40,817 nt of DNA from Rhizobium sp. PDO1-076. GTDB lineage: Bacteria; Pseudomonadota; Alphaproteobacteria; Rhizobiales; Rhizobiaceae. The stretch lies in contig NZ_AHZC01000266.1 of assembly GCF_000247475.1 (NCBI RefSeq), forward strand, positions 1-40,817, in the 5' to 3' direction. Shown piece after piece: positions 7,923-15,905 of the stretch. The position numbers and the translations under genes are program-made. The notes under the pieces were generated by a model. The model worked only from the letters and a program-made list of their open reading frames with translations, did not search any database and was not told the origin of the DNA. Position 1 is the stretch's first letter. Every line of letters begins with the position of its first letter.

Positions 7923-9408
7923 TGATATCTTTCTCCTGGGCCTCGACGCAGGCAATACCGTCATCAAGGCCGTGCTCTTCGACCGGCAGGGACGTCAGAT
8001 TGCCCATCACGCCATTGACGGAAAATCGACCTATCCGTTTCCCGGCCAGGTGGAGCGCGACCTTGGCGAGCTCTGGCGCAATTGCTGCGAGGCAATCCGT
8101 GAATTGCTGGCGCTTTCCGGCGTGAAGCCAGGATCCATCGCCGGCATCGGCTGCGCCGGCCATGGCAATGGGCTCTATCTGCTGGACCGGAAGCATGAGC
8201 CTTTGCTCGGCATCCAGTCGCTCGATAGCCGCGCAGCTCTTGTCGCCCAGGAGATCAATGCGCAAACCGGCGCGGCCTTGCAGCACCGCTGCCTGCAACG
8301 TCCCTGGCCATCCCAGACGCCAAGCCTGCTGGCATGGGTCAAGCGTCACGCACCGGAGGCTTATGCGGCCACTGGCTCGGTGTTGTTCTCGAAGGATTAC
8401 GTCAACTTCCGGCTGACCGGACAGTTGGCCAGCGATATTTCCGATCTCAGCGGTGCCGGCCTTCTGAACATGCCTGAGGGTACGCTGGATCGGGAACTGC
8501 TTGGTCTCTATGGCCTGGAGGACGCCCTGCCGCTATTTGCCCGGCCGGTCGATTCCTGCGAGATCGTCGGTCATGTGACGGCAGAGGCCGCAGCGTTGAC
8601 GGGGCTTGCCGAGGGCACGCCGGTGATCGGCGGCTTCTTCGACGTCGTCTCCAGCGCCATGGGGTCTGGCGTGGTGCGGCCGGGGGAAGCTTCGATCATC
8701 GCCGGCACCTGGGGTATCAACCAGGTCTTTGCCGCGGCACCGGTGCAAAGCCCCGATGTCTTCATGGTGGCGACCTTTGGCAGGGATCGCTACGTCAATA
8801 TCGAGTCCAGTGCCACCTCGGCCGCCAATCTGGAATGGTATGTGCACCGGCTGCTCGGCAGCCATGGCGAGCCGGCCTTCGATCGCTGCAACGCCGCCGT
8901 CGCTTCCGTGTCGCCGGCGGCGGACGATCCGTTTTTTCATCCGTTCATCTTTGGCTCGCGGCTCGGCGCAGAGTTTCGCGGCGGCTTCTACGGGCTGGCC
9001 GGCTGGCATGGCGAGGGGCATATGCTGCGCGCCTTGTTCGAGGGCGTCTGCTTCGAACACCGCCGACATATCGATGTCCTGCGCTCGGCGGGCCTTGCCG
9101 TCGATGCCGCGGTCATGTCGGGCGGCGGTGCGCGCAGCCCCCATTGGCCGCAGATCATGGCCGATGTGCTGGGTCTACCGATCGGTGTTGCCGAGGCCCG
9201 CGAAACCGGTGCGCTCGGCGCCGCCATCGGGGCTGCCGTGGCAGTCGGCCTCCATCCGGATTTCGAGACGGCGGTGTCGACCATGACCCGTGTGGAGCGG
9301 AGCCATGAGCCGGACCCGGATCTGCGTGAACATTATGAGCGTCGCTACGCTCTCTATGGGCAATTGACGGATCGGATGCGTGACTTCTGGTCGACATTGA
9401 AGGTATGA
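7915..9408 (+). CDS. FGGY-family carbohydrate kinase (LyxK/EryA-like)
   Basis: A 497-aa sugar/polyol kinase with two actin-like domains. The N-terminal phosphate loop LGLDAGNTVIK starts near residue 9, followed by GIGCAGHGNGLYLLD and SKDYVNFRLTG. Domain two has GGFFDVVSSAMGSG, AGTWGINQVF and the adenosine-site motif MSGGGARSPHWPQIMADVL. From memory the pattern is closest to L-xylulose kinase (LyxK) and erythritol kinase (EryA) among FGGY enzymes. The start is a GTG that overlaps the aldolase stop by 8 nt, so translation is probably coupled. It should phosphorylate the imported sugar or polyol with ATP and trap it inside the cell, and its product may be the ligand of the SorC regulator. Confidence 0.9.
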   Translation: MADDIFLLGLDAGNTVIKAVLFDRQGRQIAHHAIDGKSTYPFPGQVERDLGELWRNCCEAIRELLALSGVKPGSIAGIGCAGHGNGLYLLDRKHEPLLGIQSLDSRAALVAQEINAQTGAALQHRCLQRPWPSQTPSLLAWVKRHAPEAYAATGSVLFSKDYVNFRLTGQLASDISDLSGAGLLNMPEGTLDRELLGLYGLEDALPLFARPVDSCEIVGHVTAEAAALTGLAEGTPVIGGFFDVVSSAMGSGVVRPGEASIIAGTWGINQVFAAAPVQSPDVFMVATFGRDRYVNIESSATSAANLEWYVHRLLGSHGEPAFDRCNAAVASVSPAADDPFFHPFIFGSRLGAEFRGGFYGLAGWHGEGHMLRALFEGVCFEHRRHIDVLRSAGLAVDAAVMSGGGARSPHWPQIMADVLGLPIGVAEARETGALGAAIGAAVAVGLHPDFETAVSTMTRVERSHEPDPDLREHYERRYALYGQLTDRMRDFWSTLKV

Positions 9409-9471
9409 GGCCGGCCTTCCGCTACCCTCTCGAATACAGTCAGCTGCCGTGCAACGGTGAAAGGGCATGCC

Positions 9472-11091
9472 ATGTCGCAAGCAAATCGGCTTGAGGGCAC
9501 TTACGACTACATCATCATCGGAGCCGGAACGGCGGGCTGTGTGCTTGCGGCGCGGCTGACGGAAGATCCCTCGGTTCGTGTGCTGCTGTTGGAAGCCGGA
9601 GGTTCGGACCTCTACCATTGGGTTCAGATCCCGGTGGGCTATCTCTATTGCATCGGCAATCCACGCACCGACTGGATGATGACGACAGCCGCCGAGCCCG
9701 GGCTCAACGGCCGGAGCCTCGCCTATCCGCGCGGCAAGGTATTGGGTGGCTGCTCCTCCATCAACGGAATGATCTACATGCGCGGTCAGGCCAGCGACTA
9801 CGATGGCTGGCGCGATCTCGGCAATGCCGGCTGGGGCTGGTCCGATGTCCTGCCATATTTCCGGAAATCGGAAGACCATCATGGCGGGGAAAACGACCTG
9901 CACGGCGCCGGCGGCGAGTGGAAGGTCAGCCGCCAGCGTCTGCGCTGGGATATTCTGGAAGCGGTGCAGAAGGGTGCACAGGAGTTCGGCATTCAACCCC
10001 GCGCCGATTTCAACGATGGCAACAACGAAGGTTCGGGTTTCTTCGAGGTCAACCAGCACAGGGGCATGCGCTGGAATGCAGCCCGCGGCTTTCTGCGCGG
10101 CGCGCTGAAACGCGGAAACCTGCGTCTGATCAAACATGCACTGGTGCAGCAGCTGACCATTGCCGACAAACGTGTCGGCGGTGCGCGCTTTCGCACGCCC
10201 GGTGGCGAGTTTACCGCTGAGGCGTCTGCCGAGGTGATCCTCGCTGCGGGCGCGATCAATTCGCCAAAGCTGCTCGAGCTGTCAGGTATCGGCAATGGTG
10301 ACATGCTGCGCAACCTTGGCATAGCGGTGGCCCTTGACCGCCCCGGTGTTGGCGAAAACCTGCAGGATCACCTGCAGATCCGCACCGTCTACAAGGTCAG
10401 AAACACGCTGACGCTGAACCAGCTCTCCAACAGCGCGGCCGGCAAATTGAAAATCGCCGGCGAATATCTGCTGCGCCGCTCGGGGCCAATGTCGATGGCG
10501 CCTAGCCAGTTCGGCATGTTCACGCGCTCCGGCCCCGAGGAGACTACGCCGGATATAGAATATCACGTCCAGCCCTTGTCGACCAATCGGCTGGGGGAGC
10601 CGCTGCACTCCTTTCCGGCCATCACGATGTCGGTATGTCAGCTGCGGCCGACAAGCCGTGGCACCTGCCACATCACCGGCAGTGACGCGGCCGTTCAGCC
10701 GGAAATCCGCCCGAACTATCTGTCCACGGATCACGACCGGCACGTGGCGATCTCTGCAATAAGGCAGGCTCGCCGCATCATGACGGCGCAGGCGCTGCAG
10801 CGGTATCAACCGGCGGAGATGCTGCCCGGCATCGAATACCAGGACGACGAGGCCCTGATCCGGCGCGCCGGCGATATTGCGACGACGATCTTTCACCCGG
10901 TCGGCACTTGCCGCATGGGCGCGGATGCCGACGCAGTCGTTGATCCCTCGCTTCGGGTCGCAGGCCTTGACGGACTTCGGATCGTTGATGCTTCGATCAT
11001 GCCCCGCATTGTCTCTGGCAATACAGCATCACCGGTGGTGATGATCGCGGAAAAGGCGGCCGACCTTATTCGCCGCGGCCGAAAGCTATGA
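9472..11091 (+). CDS. GMC-family FAD oxidoreductase (choline/alcohol dehydrogenase-like)
   Basis: A 539-aa glucose-methanol-choline oxidoreductase. The Rossmann motif IIIGAGTAGC lies at 14-23, GMC signature 1 is KVLGGCSSINGMIYMRG, and signature 2 is GAINSPKLLELSGIG. The active-site pair is His475 (FHPVGTCRMG) and Asn517 (SGNTASP). These enzymes oxidise alcohols to aldehydes and pass electrons to quinone or oxygen. ATG 9472 follows GAAAGGG; the GTG at 9457 is an alternative. It lies 63 nt after the kinase on the same strand and may be the last gene of the sugar/polyol operon, where it could oxidise a free polyol. No signal peptide is seen, so it acts in the cytoplasm. The substrate is unknown. 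Confidence 0.9.
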   Translation: MSQANRLEGTYDYIIIGAGTAGCVLAARLTEDPSVRVLLLEAGGSDLYHWVQIPVGYLYCIGNPRTDWMMTTAAEPGLNGRSLAYPRGKVLGGCSSINGMIYMRGQASDYDGWRDLGNAGWGWSDVLPYFRKSEDHHGGENDLHGAGGEWKVSRQRLRWDILEAVQKGAQEFGIQPRADFNDGNNEGSGFFEVNQHRGMRWNAARGFLRGALKRGNLRLIKHALVQQLTIADKRVGGARFRTPGGEFTAEASAEVILAAGAINSPKLLELSGIGNGDMLRNLGIAVALDRPGVGENLQDHLQIRTVYKVRNTLTLNQLSNSAAGKLKIAGEYLLRRSGPMSMAPSQFGMFTRSGPEETTPDIEYHVQPLSTNRLGEPLHSFPAITMSVCQLRPTSRGTCHITGSDAAVQPEIRPNYLSTDHDRHVAISAIRQARRIMTAQALQRYQPAEMLPGIEYQDDEALIRRAGDIATTIFHPVGTCRMGADADAVVDPSLRVAGLDGLRIVDASIMPRIVSGNTASPVVMIAEKAADLIRRGRKL

Positions 11092-11238
11092 AGGCGAAAA
11101 CAAGCACATTGCTGTAGCGCGCATAGCTTCGCGTGTTGTCGCTGCGTCACGTTTCGCTCGTGCTGAAATCTCGTGAAAATGGGGGGTGCGGTGGATGCGG
11201 GCGCCGGTCTTCCTGCGGCATCGAAATGGCGGCTTCAA

Positions 11239-12513
11239 CTATTCGTCGGCGGGATGTCCCGGGATCGTGATGTCCACACGAAGCCCGCCGGTCGCGGTGT
11301 TGGTGGCCGTTGCACTGCCGCCATGCCATTCCGCGGCGCGGCGCGTGATGGCGAGGCCGAGGCCAAACCCCGCCCGCGTGGTCGCGGTTAAACTCTGAGA
11401 GAAAGGTTGGAAAATGGTCTCCAACTCGGCCTCCGGAACTCCGAAGCCTTCATCTTCGATCGAAAGCAGCAGTTGCTGGTCATGTATCTCTGCCGTGACC
11501 AGCACCAAAGTGCCGGCTTCGGTATGTGTGATCGCGTTGCGGATGACGTTTTCGATCGCGCGGTAAATCAGCTCGCCGTTGACCGACGCGATGAAGGAAT
11601 CCACTCCTTTGTATTGCACGATGATACCACGGGCCTGCGCTTCAAAGCCGGCGTCTTCCACAATCTCGCGCGCGAGGTCGACAACATCCAGGGTCTGTCG
11701 CTCAAATCGCGGCGAACTGCGTTCAGACAGCCGAGCAAGCGTCAGGATTTCGCCCACCAATTCATCGAGGCGCTCGACCTCCCGCCCCATGCGTTCGACC
11801 ATCGCGGTCAAGCGCGCGGGGTTCTGCTGCAAAACACCGATGGCCGCCTGGAGCCGTGACAATGGCGAGCGCAACTCGTGGGAGACGTCATGGAATAGCT
11901 GCCGCTGTGCAACCTGCAGTTCCTGCAGTCGCGTCGCGGTAATGTCCAGGTCATGCGCCAGAGACGTGATTTCGTCGCGTTTGCTGCCGATCGTATGGGC
12001 GATGCGAACATCCAGTTGACCATTTGCCAGAGCGCGCAGTCCGTAGCGAAGCTGCTCGACAGGCGTGATGAAATAGCGGGCAAGCCAGTATGCCGCGGCA
12101 GCCGCCGCCAGCAGCGCCGCCAGCCAGGGAACTGTTCGCGGCCATACCCTGGAGATCGCGCTCTGCGCTGACGCAGCAATCTGAACGCGGTAGCAATCTC
12201 CGTTGCTGACGGCATTTCGCACGAGATCATCGGCTGCGATTGAGACGCAGTCGATAGCCAAGCCGATCGGAGTGACGCTGATCGGGATATTGCGGCCGGT
12301 TCTTTGCATGGCCGCCATCAGATTTGTTGCTGCATCCAAACCTTGTGACTGCAGAACCTGCGCTGTGGTTTCCAACGCAAGGGTCTGCTCGCGGTTGGCG
12401 ACCTCTTCCTCGAAGGGGGACTGAAACAATGTACTGATGGCAAACAACAGCGCGATCGACCCTGCCATGGCCAACCAGACGACACTGAAGAACTTCCAGA
12501 ACAGTCGACGCAT
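11239..12513 (-). CDS. Sensor histidine kinase (CpxA-like)
   Basis: A 424-aa membrane sensor. A transmembrane helix at about 8-30, a short periplasmic sensor region of about 90 residues and a second helix at about 127-146 lead into a HAMP domain. The HisKA motif HDVSHELRSPLSRL puts the phospho-acceptor at His212. The catalytic domain has N-box ENVIRNAITHT, G1 SIEDEGFGVPE, F-box FQPF and G2 GFGLGLAITR. The small periplasmic domain and H-box are like CpxA and other envelope-stress sensors. It begins 2 nt after the response-regulator gene on the same strand, so the two form one operon divergent from the RND efflux genes, which they probably control. Confidence 0.93.
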   Translation of the reverse strand: MRRLFWKFFSVVWLAMAGSIALLFAISTLFQSPFEEEVANREQTLALETTAQVLQSQGLDAATNLMAAMQRTGRNIPISVTPIGLAIDCVSIAADDLVRNAVSNGDCYRVQIAASAQSAISRVWPRTVPWLAALLAAAAAAYWLARYFITPVEQLRYGLRALANGQLDVRIAHTIGSKRDEITSLAHDLDITATRLQELQVAQRQLFHDVSHELRSPLSRLQAAIGVLQQNPARLTAMVERMGREVERLDELVGEILTLARLSERSSPRFERQTLDVVDLAREIVEDAGFEAQARGIIVQYKGVDSFIASVNGELIYRAIENVIRNAITHTEAGTLVLVTAEIHDQQLLLSIEDEGFGVPEAELETIFQPFSQSLTATTRAGFGLGLAITRRAAEWHGGSATATNTATGGLRVDITIPGHPADE

Positions 12514-12515
12514 TG

Positions 12516-13202
12516 TTAGCCTTCCAGAAGCTGATAACCACGGCCCCTGACAGCCTGTATCCAGGACTGTCCGTCTGCGCGTGCCCCGAGCTTTTGCCGA
12601 ATACTGCTGATGTGGACATCAATCCGCCGGTCGAATGCCGTCAACGGCCTGCCAAATGCGCGAAGCGATATCTCCTGCTTGGATACAAGTTGGCCTGCAG
12701 AGCGGACGAGCACCTCCAGCAGGCTGAACTCCGTGCCGGTCAGTTCAAGTGGCGTACCATGCCACTCGGCTCTCCGGTTCGATGGAAAGAGAACCAGCGC
12801 GCCAGTCTTAAGTTCTTCGGCTGAGCCATCCCGTTCGGCTCGACCGGAGCGACGCAGAATCGCCCGGATCCGCGCCGCCAGTTCGCCCGGGGAACAGGGC
12901 TTGGCAACATAGTCGTCCGCGCCGAGGTTGAGACCGGAAATACGATCGACATCGTCCCCGCGCGCGGTCAGCATGAGGACCGGCACGTCGCTCACCTGGC
13001 GGATTTTGCGAAGGGCCTCGATGCCATTCATTCGAGGCATCATGATATCAAGCACAATGATGTCGGTTGCCGACGACATTGCCTCCGCGACACCAATCCG
13101 GCCATCTACAGTCGTTTCGACGGCGAAACCTTCTTCGGTCAGGTATTCGCTGAGCAAATTCGTCAGCTCTATGTCGTCATCGATCAAAAGCACCTTGGTC
13201 AT
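12516..13202 (-). CDS. OmpR/PhoB-family response regulator
   Basis: A 228-aa DNA-binding response regulator. The receiver domain has the acidic pocket Asp8-Asp9, phospho-acceptor Asp52 (VLDIMMPRMNG), Thr79 and Lys101. The C-terminal winged helix includes LTGTEFSLLEVL and FDRRIDVHISSIRQKLG, typical of OmpR-type effector domains. Two ATGs are possible, 13211 and 13202; neither has a strong ribosome site, and 13202 gives the canonical N-terminus MTKVLLIDDD. It is the first gene of the two-component operon and faces the efflux operon across a 140-150 nt shared region that holds a TTTAC direct repeat of the kind such regulators bind. Confidence 0.93.
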   Translation of the reverse strand: MTKVLLIDDDIELTNLLSEYLTEEGFAVETTVDGRIGVAEAMSSATDIIVLDIMMPRMNGIEALRKIRQVSDVPVLMLTARGDDVDRISGLNLGADDYVAKPCSPGELAARIRAILRRSGRAERDGSAEELKTGALVLFPSNRRAEWHGTPLELTGTEFSLLEVLVRSAGQLVSKQEISLRAFGRPLTAFDRRIDVHISSIRQKLGARADGQSWIQAVRGRGYQLLEG

Positions 13203-13264
13203 CAGTCGCATCCGTCAGGTCGATGCAGCCACCATTAGGGCCTTCAGTCCGCAAATACAGCACT

Positions 13265-13279
13265 TTTACCTAACTTTAC
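13265..13279. promoter_or_regulatory. Candidate response-regulator site: TTTAC direct repeat, 10-nt period
   Basis: TTTAC occurs at 13265-13269 and again at 13275-13279, exactly one helical turn apart, inside the divergent region between the response regulator and the efflux operon. OmpR-family proteins usually bind tandem direct repeats with 10-11 bp spacing, so this is a plausible operator. CTTGAC (13285-13290) and CTATAG (13311-13316) lie just downstream and resemble rhizobial sigma-70 elements, but they are 20 nt apart, longer than the usual 17. Confidence 0.4.
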
Positions 13280-13350
13280 ATGTTCTTGACCGACATTAAC
13301 ATCGCGATCCCTATAGTGCGGCCGACAGCTTTCGAGGCGGCACGGATCCC

Positions 13351-14775
13351 ATGCGCATAGTCCCTTCTTCAATTTCGATATTCGCCACAGTGGCGTTGCT
13401 CACCGGCTGCACGAGCTTGAGCGAACTGAAACCTTCGACGTCTGCAGTCGCCGCCTATTGGCATGCGACATTGCCCCATGGCGGTCGTTCGGCCGATCTG
13501 GCGGCCTGGTGGGAGAGCTTCAACGACCCAGCGCTGAGCGGATTGTTGGGCCTTGCGGAGCGCGAGAACCCAACCGTCCAGGAGGCGGTCGCCAATATCG
13601 ACAAAGCGAGGGCCACACTCGATAGCGCCAGAGCCGGACTTTTCCCGTCGCTTGATGGCTCGGCCTCCGCCACGCGCGGAGGCAACAAGGGCGACGATAT
13701 CAACAAGGTTACGGCCGGCACCAGCAAGGAAGGTGCTCTCGATGCCGCCTGGGAGCTTGATCTCTTCGGCAAGACCAAGAAGGAGGCAGCGGCTGCGGCG
13801 TTGCGCGCCGAGGGGCAAGTCTGGTCGTGGCACGACGCCCGGGTGTCCGTTGCGGCAGAAGTCGGCGATTATTATGTCCAATATCGCGCTTGCCGCCAAC
13901 TGGAATGGCTTTACCTCGATGAACTTGCTTCGCAACGAGAAACCATCCGCGTGACGGAGAAATCGTCGGATTCGGGGTTCACCTCGACGGCTGATCTGGC
14001 ACTTGCCCGTGCGAGTGCCGCAGCATCCTCGTCCAGCCTGACGGCTCAGCGCGGGGAGTGCCAGATCATTGTCAAATCGCTTGTCCAGCTGACGGGCGGC
14101 GATGAGCTCGTCGTCAGAAAACTGCTGGATGAGGGAAAGAGCCGCATTCCTCAGCCATCTGCATTGCGCATAACGTCCGTGCCCGCGGAGGTGCTGAGAC
14201 AGAGGCCGGACATCAATGCCCTGGAAGCCGAAGTCGCCGCAACGATCGCTGACGTCGGTGCAGCAAAAGCAGATTTGTACCCCAGCCTCAGCTTGAGCGG
14301 ATCGATTTCAATCAGCGAGTCAACCGTAACTGGCCGCTCGATCCCATGGTCGTTCGGCCCCGCACTCTCGATCCCTCTGCTTGACGGCGGGGCAAGAAGA
14401 GCTGCTGTCAGAAGTGCCGTCGCGGATTACGACATCGCGGTCGCAAGTTACAAGTCCGGCGTCTTGACGGCTGTCGCCGATGTCGAGACGGCGCTCATTC
14501 AGGTCAATACAGCTTTGCTGAGGATCGCCGATGCCAAGGCTGCGGCTGACAACTATCAGAGCTACTTCAGCTCGATTGACAAGAACTGGAAGTCCGGCGG
14601 GGTCAGTATCCTCGACCGTGAAGAAGCCCGGCGTTCTGCACAGTCTTCGGCCATCACCCTCATCGAAATCAGGCGCGACGCGGTCAGGTACTGGATCGCA
14701 CTCTACAAGTCTCTGGGAGGCGGATGGTCCGCCCCGGATACCGTCGCAATTGCCTCTGTCAACGGAATACACTGA
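13351..14775 (+). CDS. RND efflux outer-membrane factor lipoprotein (NodT/OprM family)
   Basis: A 474-aa TolC-like outer-membrane channel. The N-terminus is a lipoprotein signal with lipobox LTGC, so Cys20 should be lipidated. Two outer-membrane efflux repeats follow, each with long helices rich in Ala, Gln and Glu (for example NPTVQEAVANIDKARATL and RPDINALEAEVAATIADV) and a segment giving the beta-barrel strands (DLYPSLSLSGSI). It forms the exit duct of the tripartite pump with the next two genes. Its stop overlaps the next start (TGATG), so translation is coupled. NodT-type outer-membrane factors are common in rhizobial multidrug or flavonoid-responsive pumps, but the substrate here cannot be read. 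Confidence 0.92.
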   Translation: MRIVPSSISIFATVALLTGCTSLSELKPSTSAVAAYWHATLPHGGRSADLAAWWESFNDPALSGLLGLAERENPTVQEAVANIDKARATLDSARAGLFPSLDGSASATRGGNKGDDINKVTAGTSKEGALDAAWELDLFGKTKKEAAAAALRAEGQVWSWHDARVSVAAEVGDYYVQYRACRQLEWLYLDELASQRETIRVTEKSSDSGFTSTADLALARASAAASSSSLTAQRGECQIIVKSLVQLTGGDELVVRKLLDEGKSRIPQPSALRITSVPAEVLRQRPDINALEAEVAATIADVGAAKADLYPSLSLSGSISISESTVTGRSIPWSFGPALSIPLLDGGARRAAVRSAVADYDIAVASYKSGVLTAVADVETALIQVNTALLRIADAKAAADNYQSYFSSIDKNWKSGGVSILDREEARRSAQSSAITLIEIRRDAVRYWIALYKSLGGGWSAPDTVAIASVNGIH

Positions 14776-15905
14776 TGCGTAGATTTGCCCTCCTTCCTGT
14801 CGCGACTGTGCTTGCCTGCGCATCCTGTTTTGCGCTCAACACGACGGCCCAAGGCCAGGAAGCCGAACAGAATAGTGCCCAGGCAGCGGCTTTGACTGTC
14901 AGCGTCTCCAAACCGGAGGCTGTGGTATGGCCGGTGACCATTCCGGCAAGCGGACGTCTTGCTGCATGGCATGAGGCGGTCATTGCCGCCGAAGTCAGCG
15001 GGCAAAGGATCATTCATGTCTCCACGGATGTCGGTGCTTTCGTCAAGAAAGGCGACCTGCTCGTGCAGTTTGCCCCCGAGACCGCGCAAGCGGAGCTCGA
15101 ACAACAGCAAGCGGCCGTCGAACAGGCTGAAGCCGATCTTGAGCAAGCGACAGCGAACGCTGACCGTGCACGTGGACTGACAGGCTCCGGCGCGCTGTCG
15201 AACCAGCAGACCACGGAATATCTGATCACGGAGCGTAAAGCGAAAGCCGAACTCGCGTCAGCGCGTGCAGCCCTGGCATCCGCCCAGCTGACATTCGACC
15301 GTACCAAGATCTATGCGATCGATGATGGCGTGATTTCCGAACGTTCGGCATCCCTGGGCAAGGTCGTCACGGCAGGCGACGAGTTGTTCAAGTTGATCCG
15401 ACAGAACAGGGTCGAATGGCAGGCCGAGTTGCCACTCAAGTTACTGCTGAATGTAGAGGAAGGCACAAAGGCGATCATCCCAACACCGGTCGGCGAGGTG
15501 AGGGGGGAGGTCAGGCTGATCGCGCCGACGACATCGACGGACAATGGTCGGGTGACGGTCTATGTCACCTTGCATCCGGATGCAGGCATGCCATCGCCAA
15601 AGACGGGCATTCTGGTCAGTGGCTATTTTGAATTTGATCGCACCGATGCACTCACGGTGCCGGCGACCGCCGTCGTCATGCGGGACGGCTTTTCCTACGT
15701 TTACATCGTGAATGACGCCGACCAGCCGACAGTCGCGCGCAAGCGGGTTGAAACCGGCCGTCGCCAGGATGACCGTGTCGAGATCGTTTCGGGATTGGAG
15801 CAGACCGATACGGTGGTGACAGCAGGCGGTGCATTCCTCGCAGACGGCTCAGTCGTTCGGGTATCACAGGCGTCCGAACTGTCCAAGATGGAGGAAGCGA
15901 AGTGA
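14775..15905 (+). CDS. RND efflux periplasmic adaptor (membrane fusion protein)
   Basis: A 376-aa HlyD/AcrA-type adaptor starting at the ATG that overlaps the previous stop by 1 nt; the frame is open further upstream but inside the outer-membrane gene. Residues 1-25 form a signal peptide (LLPVATVLACASCFAL). The split lipoyl domain is seen at HVSTDVGAFVKKGDLLVQF and KIYAIDDGVISERSASLG, and between its halves lies an alpha-helical hairpin rich in Ala, Glu and Gln heptads. The C-terminal beta-barrel includes GILVSGYFEFD and VPATAVVMRDG. It bridges the inner-membrane pump and the outer-membrane channel. Its 3' end overlaps the pump gene by 4 nt (GTGA). Confidence 0.93.
   Translation: MRRFALLPVATVLACASCFALNTTAQGQEAEQNSAQAAALTVSVSKPEAVVWPVTIPASGRLAAWHEAVIAAEVSGQRIIHVSTDVGAFVKKGDLLVQFAPETAQAELEQQQAAVEQAEADLEQATANADRARGLTGSGALSNQQTTEYLITERKAKAELASARAALASAQLTFDRTKIYAIDDGVISERSASLGKVVTAGDELFKLIRQNRVEWQAELPLKLLLNVEEGTKAIIPTPVGEVRGEVRLIAPTTSTDNGRVTVYVTLHPDAGMPSPKTGILVSGYFEFDRTDALTVPATAVVMRDGFSYVYIVNDADQPTVARKRVETGRRQDDRVEIVSGLEQTDTVVTAGGAFLADGSVVRVSQASELSKMEEAK

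Noticed and set aside
764-9408. Interpretation as an AI-2 (Lsr) uptake and processing operon
   Set aside because: The SorC regulator, FGGY kinase and LsrF-type aldolase fit, but there is one permease instead of two, no LsrG-type gene, and extra GlpD-like and aldo/keto reductase genes.
13285-13316. CTTGAC...CTATAG as the main promoter of the RND operon
   Set aside because: The hexamers match the rhizobial consensus but the 20-nt spacing is too long to call it as a separate feature.
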